Positions 62,295-64,000 of a stretch of DNA of 64,000 nucleotides are shown here, in pieces. The number at the start of each line of letters is the position of its first letter. Within the stretch, counting starts at the first letter, position 1. The DNA is taken from the NCBI GenBank assembly GCA_036867785.1, contig CP145428.1, forward strand, positions 372,001 to 436,000, given 5' to 3'. Position numbers and translations under genes: made by a program. Origin of the DNA: Plasmodiophora brassicae (Eukaryota; Endomyxa: Phytomyxea; Phytomyxea; Plasmodiophorida). Under the pieces are notes generated by a model. The model saw only the letters and a program-made list of their open reading frames with translations. It was not told where the DNA came from and did no database searches.

Positions 62295-64000
62295 CTACGC
62301 TGACGACAGGGACTGTAGCACGCGCGGCATCGGCCCGATCTCGTCGTTCATCTGATCGGCGAGCGCGATCGCTTCGCACATCTCCGCATACGTTATCGGA
62401 CCCTGCGAGTCGTCCTGTCGCACCGCCTGCGCTAGTTCCACCAGGCACCCTGCACGCGATTGTTAGCGCGAACCCGTCGGCAGCGAGAAATGGACGCCAG
62501 ACCTAGGCGGTCGTACGCCAGCAATCCCAGGAACGCGACATAACGTTGCCGGGCGGCGCTCGGAAGCCGAGCCAGGTCCTCCTGCACGACGCCAATCCAT
62601 CGCAGGAACGTGAATCGGTTCGTGCGGCTCACAAAGCTGGCCTGACGGCATCGCGTGTAGTACTACCAGGAGCAACGTCAGCGGCAGACGCGCGTTGGAA
62701 CGGCAGCGCATACGTTGTAATCGTCGAGGGACATGGAAAGCTCCCGTTGTCGGCTGCGACGGAGGCGGGACCTGGGCCCGATCCGGGTCGCGCTGAACGG
62801 AGCGGGTGCAGCAACCTCGTAGAGGACCGACTCGGCCGGGGCGCTGCTACCCAGCTGGAAGTAATTCTCCAGGTTCACTGCCGCCTGTGACGAACCGTCG
62901 ACCTCATCGACCAACGCGTCGTCGTCGTCGTCCTCCTCCTCGTCGTCGTTCTCGTCCACGCTCCGTTCCTCGTCCTGGGCACACAGTGAGAACTGAGACG
63001 ACGAGACGTGCGGGTGGAAACTTGTAGACCCGATCGATTTCGTCGCTGGTGCCCCGTTGTGAGTCGGCTTTCGCTCGCCACCACCGGTCGAACAGGCGGG
63101 CTTGCAACGGGAACAATTGCAGGAGCGTACCAATGCTAAGCGGGCGAGGCACGTGCCGAAGAACGTCCCGGAGCAAATCGCCTGTAACGGAGACGTCAGA
63201 CCCGAATGGGCTCGTGCGGCTGGTTGTTTCCGGTACCGATGTGGTCCTTGGCGACAATGGCAGCATAGGGAGACGGCGACCGGTGGTCGCCACAGCTGCG
63301 AAGGCGTTTAGGCATTCATCGTTGTTCCCTCACGCGGGTGTGCGCGCACCTGTGCATGGACATCGAGACGAGCGATAGCAGGAATTCATTGCCGGTCTCC
63401 TCGCGTCGTCGTATGGCGTCCGGGATCCGCTCCTGCGAGTCGCCGGGCGCGACCAGCGCCTGCTAGTCGCGTCAGTCGTATTTGCACACGGGACGGTGCG
63501 GTGCGCACGCCTACCTGTTCTCGCGCCGCAACGCGACGACGCAACTGGTGTAACGTTGACGTCGGCAGCGTTTGCAGAACGTCTCGGCAGGTGCCGGCGC
63601 GCAGCATGGCCAGCAGGGAGTCAACGGACGGCGTGTAGGCGGACGCTTCGGTGGTGGCACGCTCTGGTTCCGAGTCCGGAGCCGCCACACCTGCAATGGA
63701 CATCAGCGGACGTCGCGACGAGGAGCACGCGCGTTCACGGACGATCACGATCCAGCAGGGCGGCGAACTGCGCCGAGTCTTTGAACGCATCGCAGTACAG
63801 GTCAACGTCGCGATGCGGCGCCGCCGGCCATGGCACCGTCCGCCGCGGAACGCCACGCAGCGGCGCGCCCCGGTCGACGATCTCGTCGTACAGCAGCCAG
63901 CGCTCCATGGTGTCGCTTGCGCAACGGAATATCCGTCCGTCAAACAGGCCCTGCGCCGGCTGCAGTCAGCAGCTGATGTCGAACAAGTCCGGGACGGCAG
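62295..64000 (-). CDS. Large hypothetical protein, 5' end beyond window
   Basis: At least nine exons (introns 62450-62502, 62642-62713, 62772-62831, 62975-63029, 63182-63236, 63296-63349, 63463-63514, 63691-63748; next acceptor at 63960). 401 residues are visible. Readable blocks: GLFDGRIFRCASDTMERWLL, YDEIVDRGAPLRG, SLLAMLRAGTCRDVLQTLP, AAIVAKDHIGDLLRDVLRHV, LLQLFPLQARLFDRWWRAK, a run of Asp/Glu (ENDDEEEDDDDDALVDEVD), RFTFLRWIGVVQEDLARLPS and YAEMCEAIALADQMND at the end. The LLRDVLRHV/RWWRAK part recalls F-box-like helices but is not convincing. Family unknown; splicing is phase-consistent throughout. Confidence 0.7.

Overview
The window looks like nuclear DNA of a compact, GC-rich microbial eukaryote. 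Genes on both strands are interrupted by very short GT-AG introns: about 60 were placed, most 50 to 75 nt, commonly 52 to 60. Many were cross-checked because removing them leaves an exact multiple of three and restores a conserved protein. Eukaryotic markers include VPS25, prefoldin 5, RPA32, an EPS15-like EH protein, uS8/RPS15A, an ATM1-type ABC transporter and an intron-containing tRNA-Ser. Gene density, intron size, GC content, a chitinase-like gene and mitochondrial helical-repeat proteins would fit a plasmodiophorid (Rhizaria), but that is a guess from general knowledge and no database was searched.

Layout. 0-3.2 kb: STI1-thioredoxin fusion (cut by the window start), a 173-bp-arm inverted repeat, a Gln-rich gene and a Cys-rich membrane protein. 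3.8-6.4 kb: acyltransferase-like gene and VPS25. 6.6-8.1 kb: multi-pass membrane protein and a frameshifted copy of its tail. 8.4-17.9 kb: mitochondrial 15-repeat protein, exonuclease-like gene, membrane-anchored aspartyl protease, ATM1, RPS15A and a DUF488 gene. 18.3-20.9 kb: EPS15-like endocytic adaptor. 21.2-31.3 kb: a run of secreted or membrane proteins (two tandem paralogs, a lectin-like protein, a GH18 protein ending in KDEL, a Cys-tailed membrane peptide), with the haem enzyme CPOX and the metabolite-repair enzyme NAXE abutting tail to tail. 31.5-42 kb: tRNA-Ser(CGA), a nucleotidyltransferase-like gene with an in-frame stop, a Ty3/gypsy fossil, an amino-acid permease, DUF4218-bearing DNA-transposon fragments, a minisatellite, a poly-C tract and decayed repeats. 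42-51 kb: three membrane or secreted proteins, a protease-like gene and unresolved loci. 51.3-64 kb: P-type H+-ATPase (14 introns), alpha/beta hydrolase with a UBA tail, prefoldin 5, a secreted repeat protein with a J-like C-terminus, a RUS/DUF647 protein, RPA32, and a large unidentified gene running off the end.

Functionally this is a mosaic of housekeeping genes and lineage-specific secreted or membrane genes. Housekeeping roles are endosomal sorting and endocytosis, haem and Fe-S related mitochondrial functions, translation, replication, proton pumping and amino-acid import. There is no operon logic. Several neighbours are divergent with 100-400 bp between start codons, or convergent with 0-70 bp between stops.
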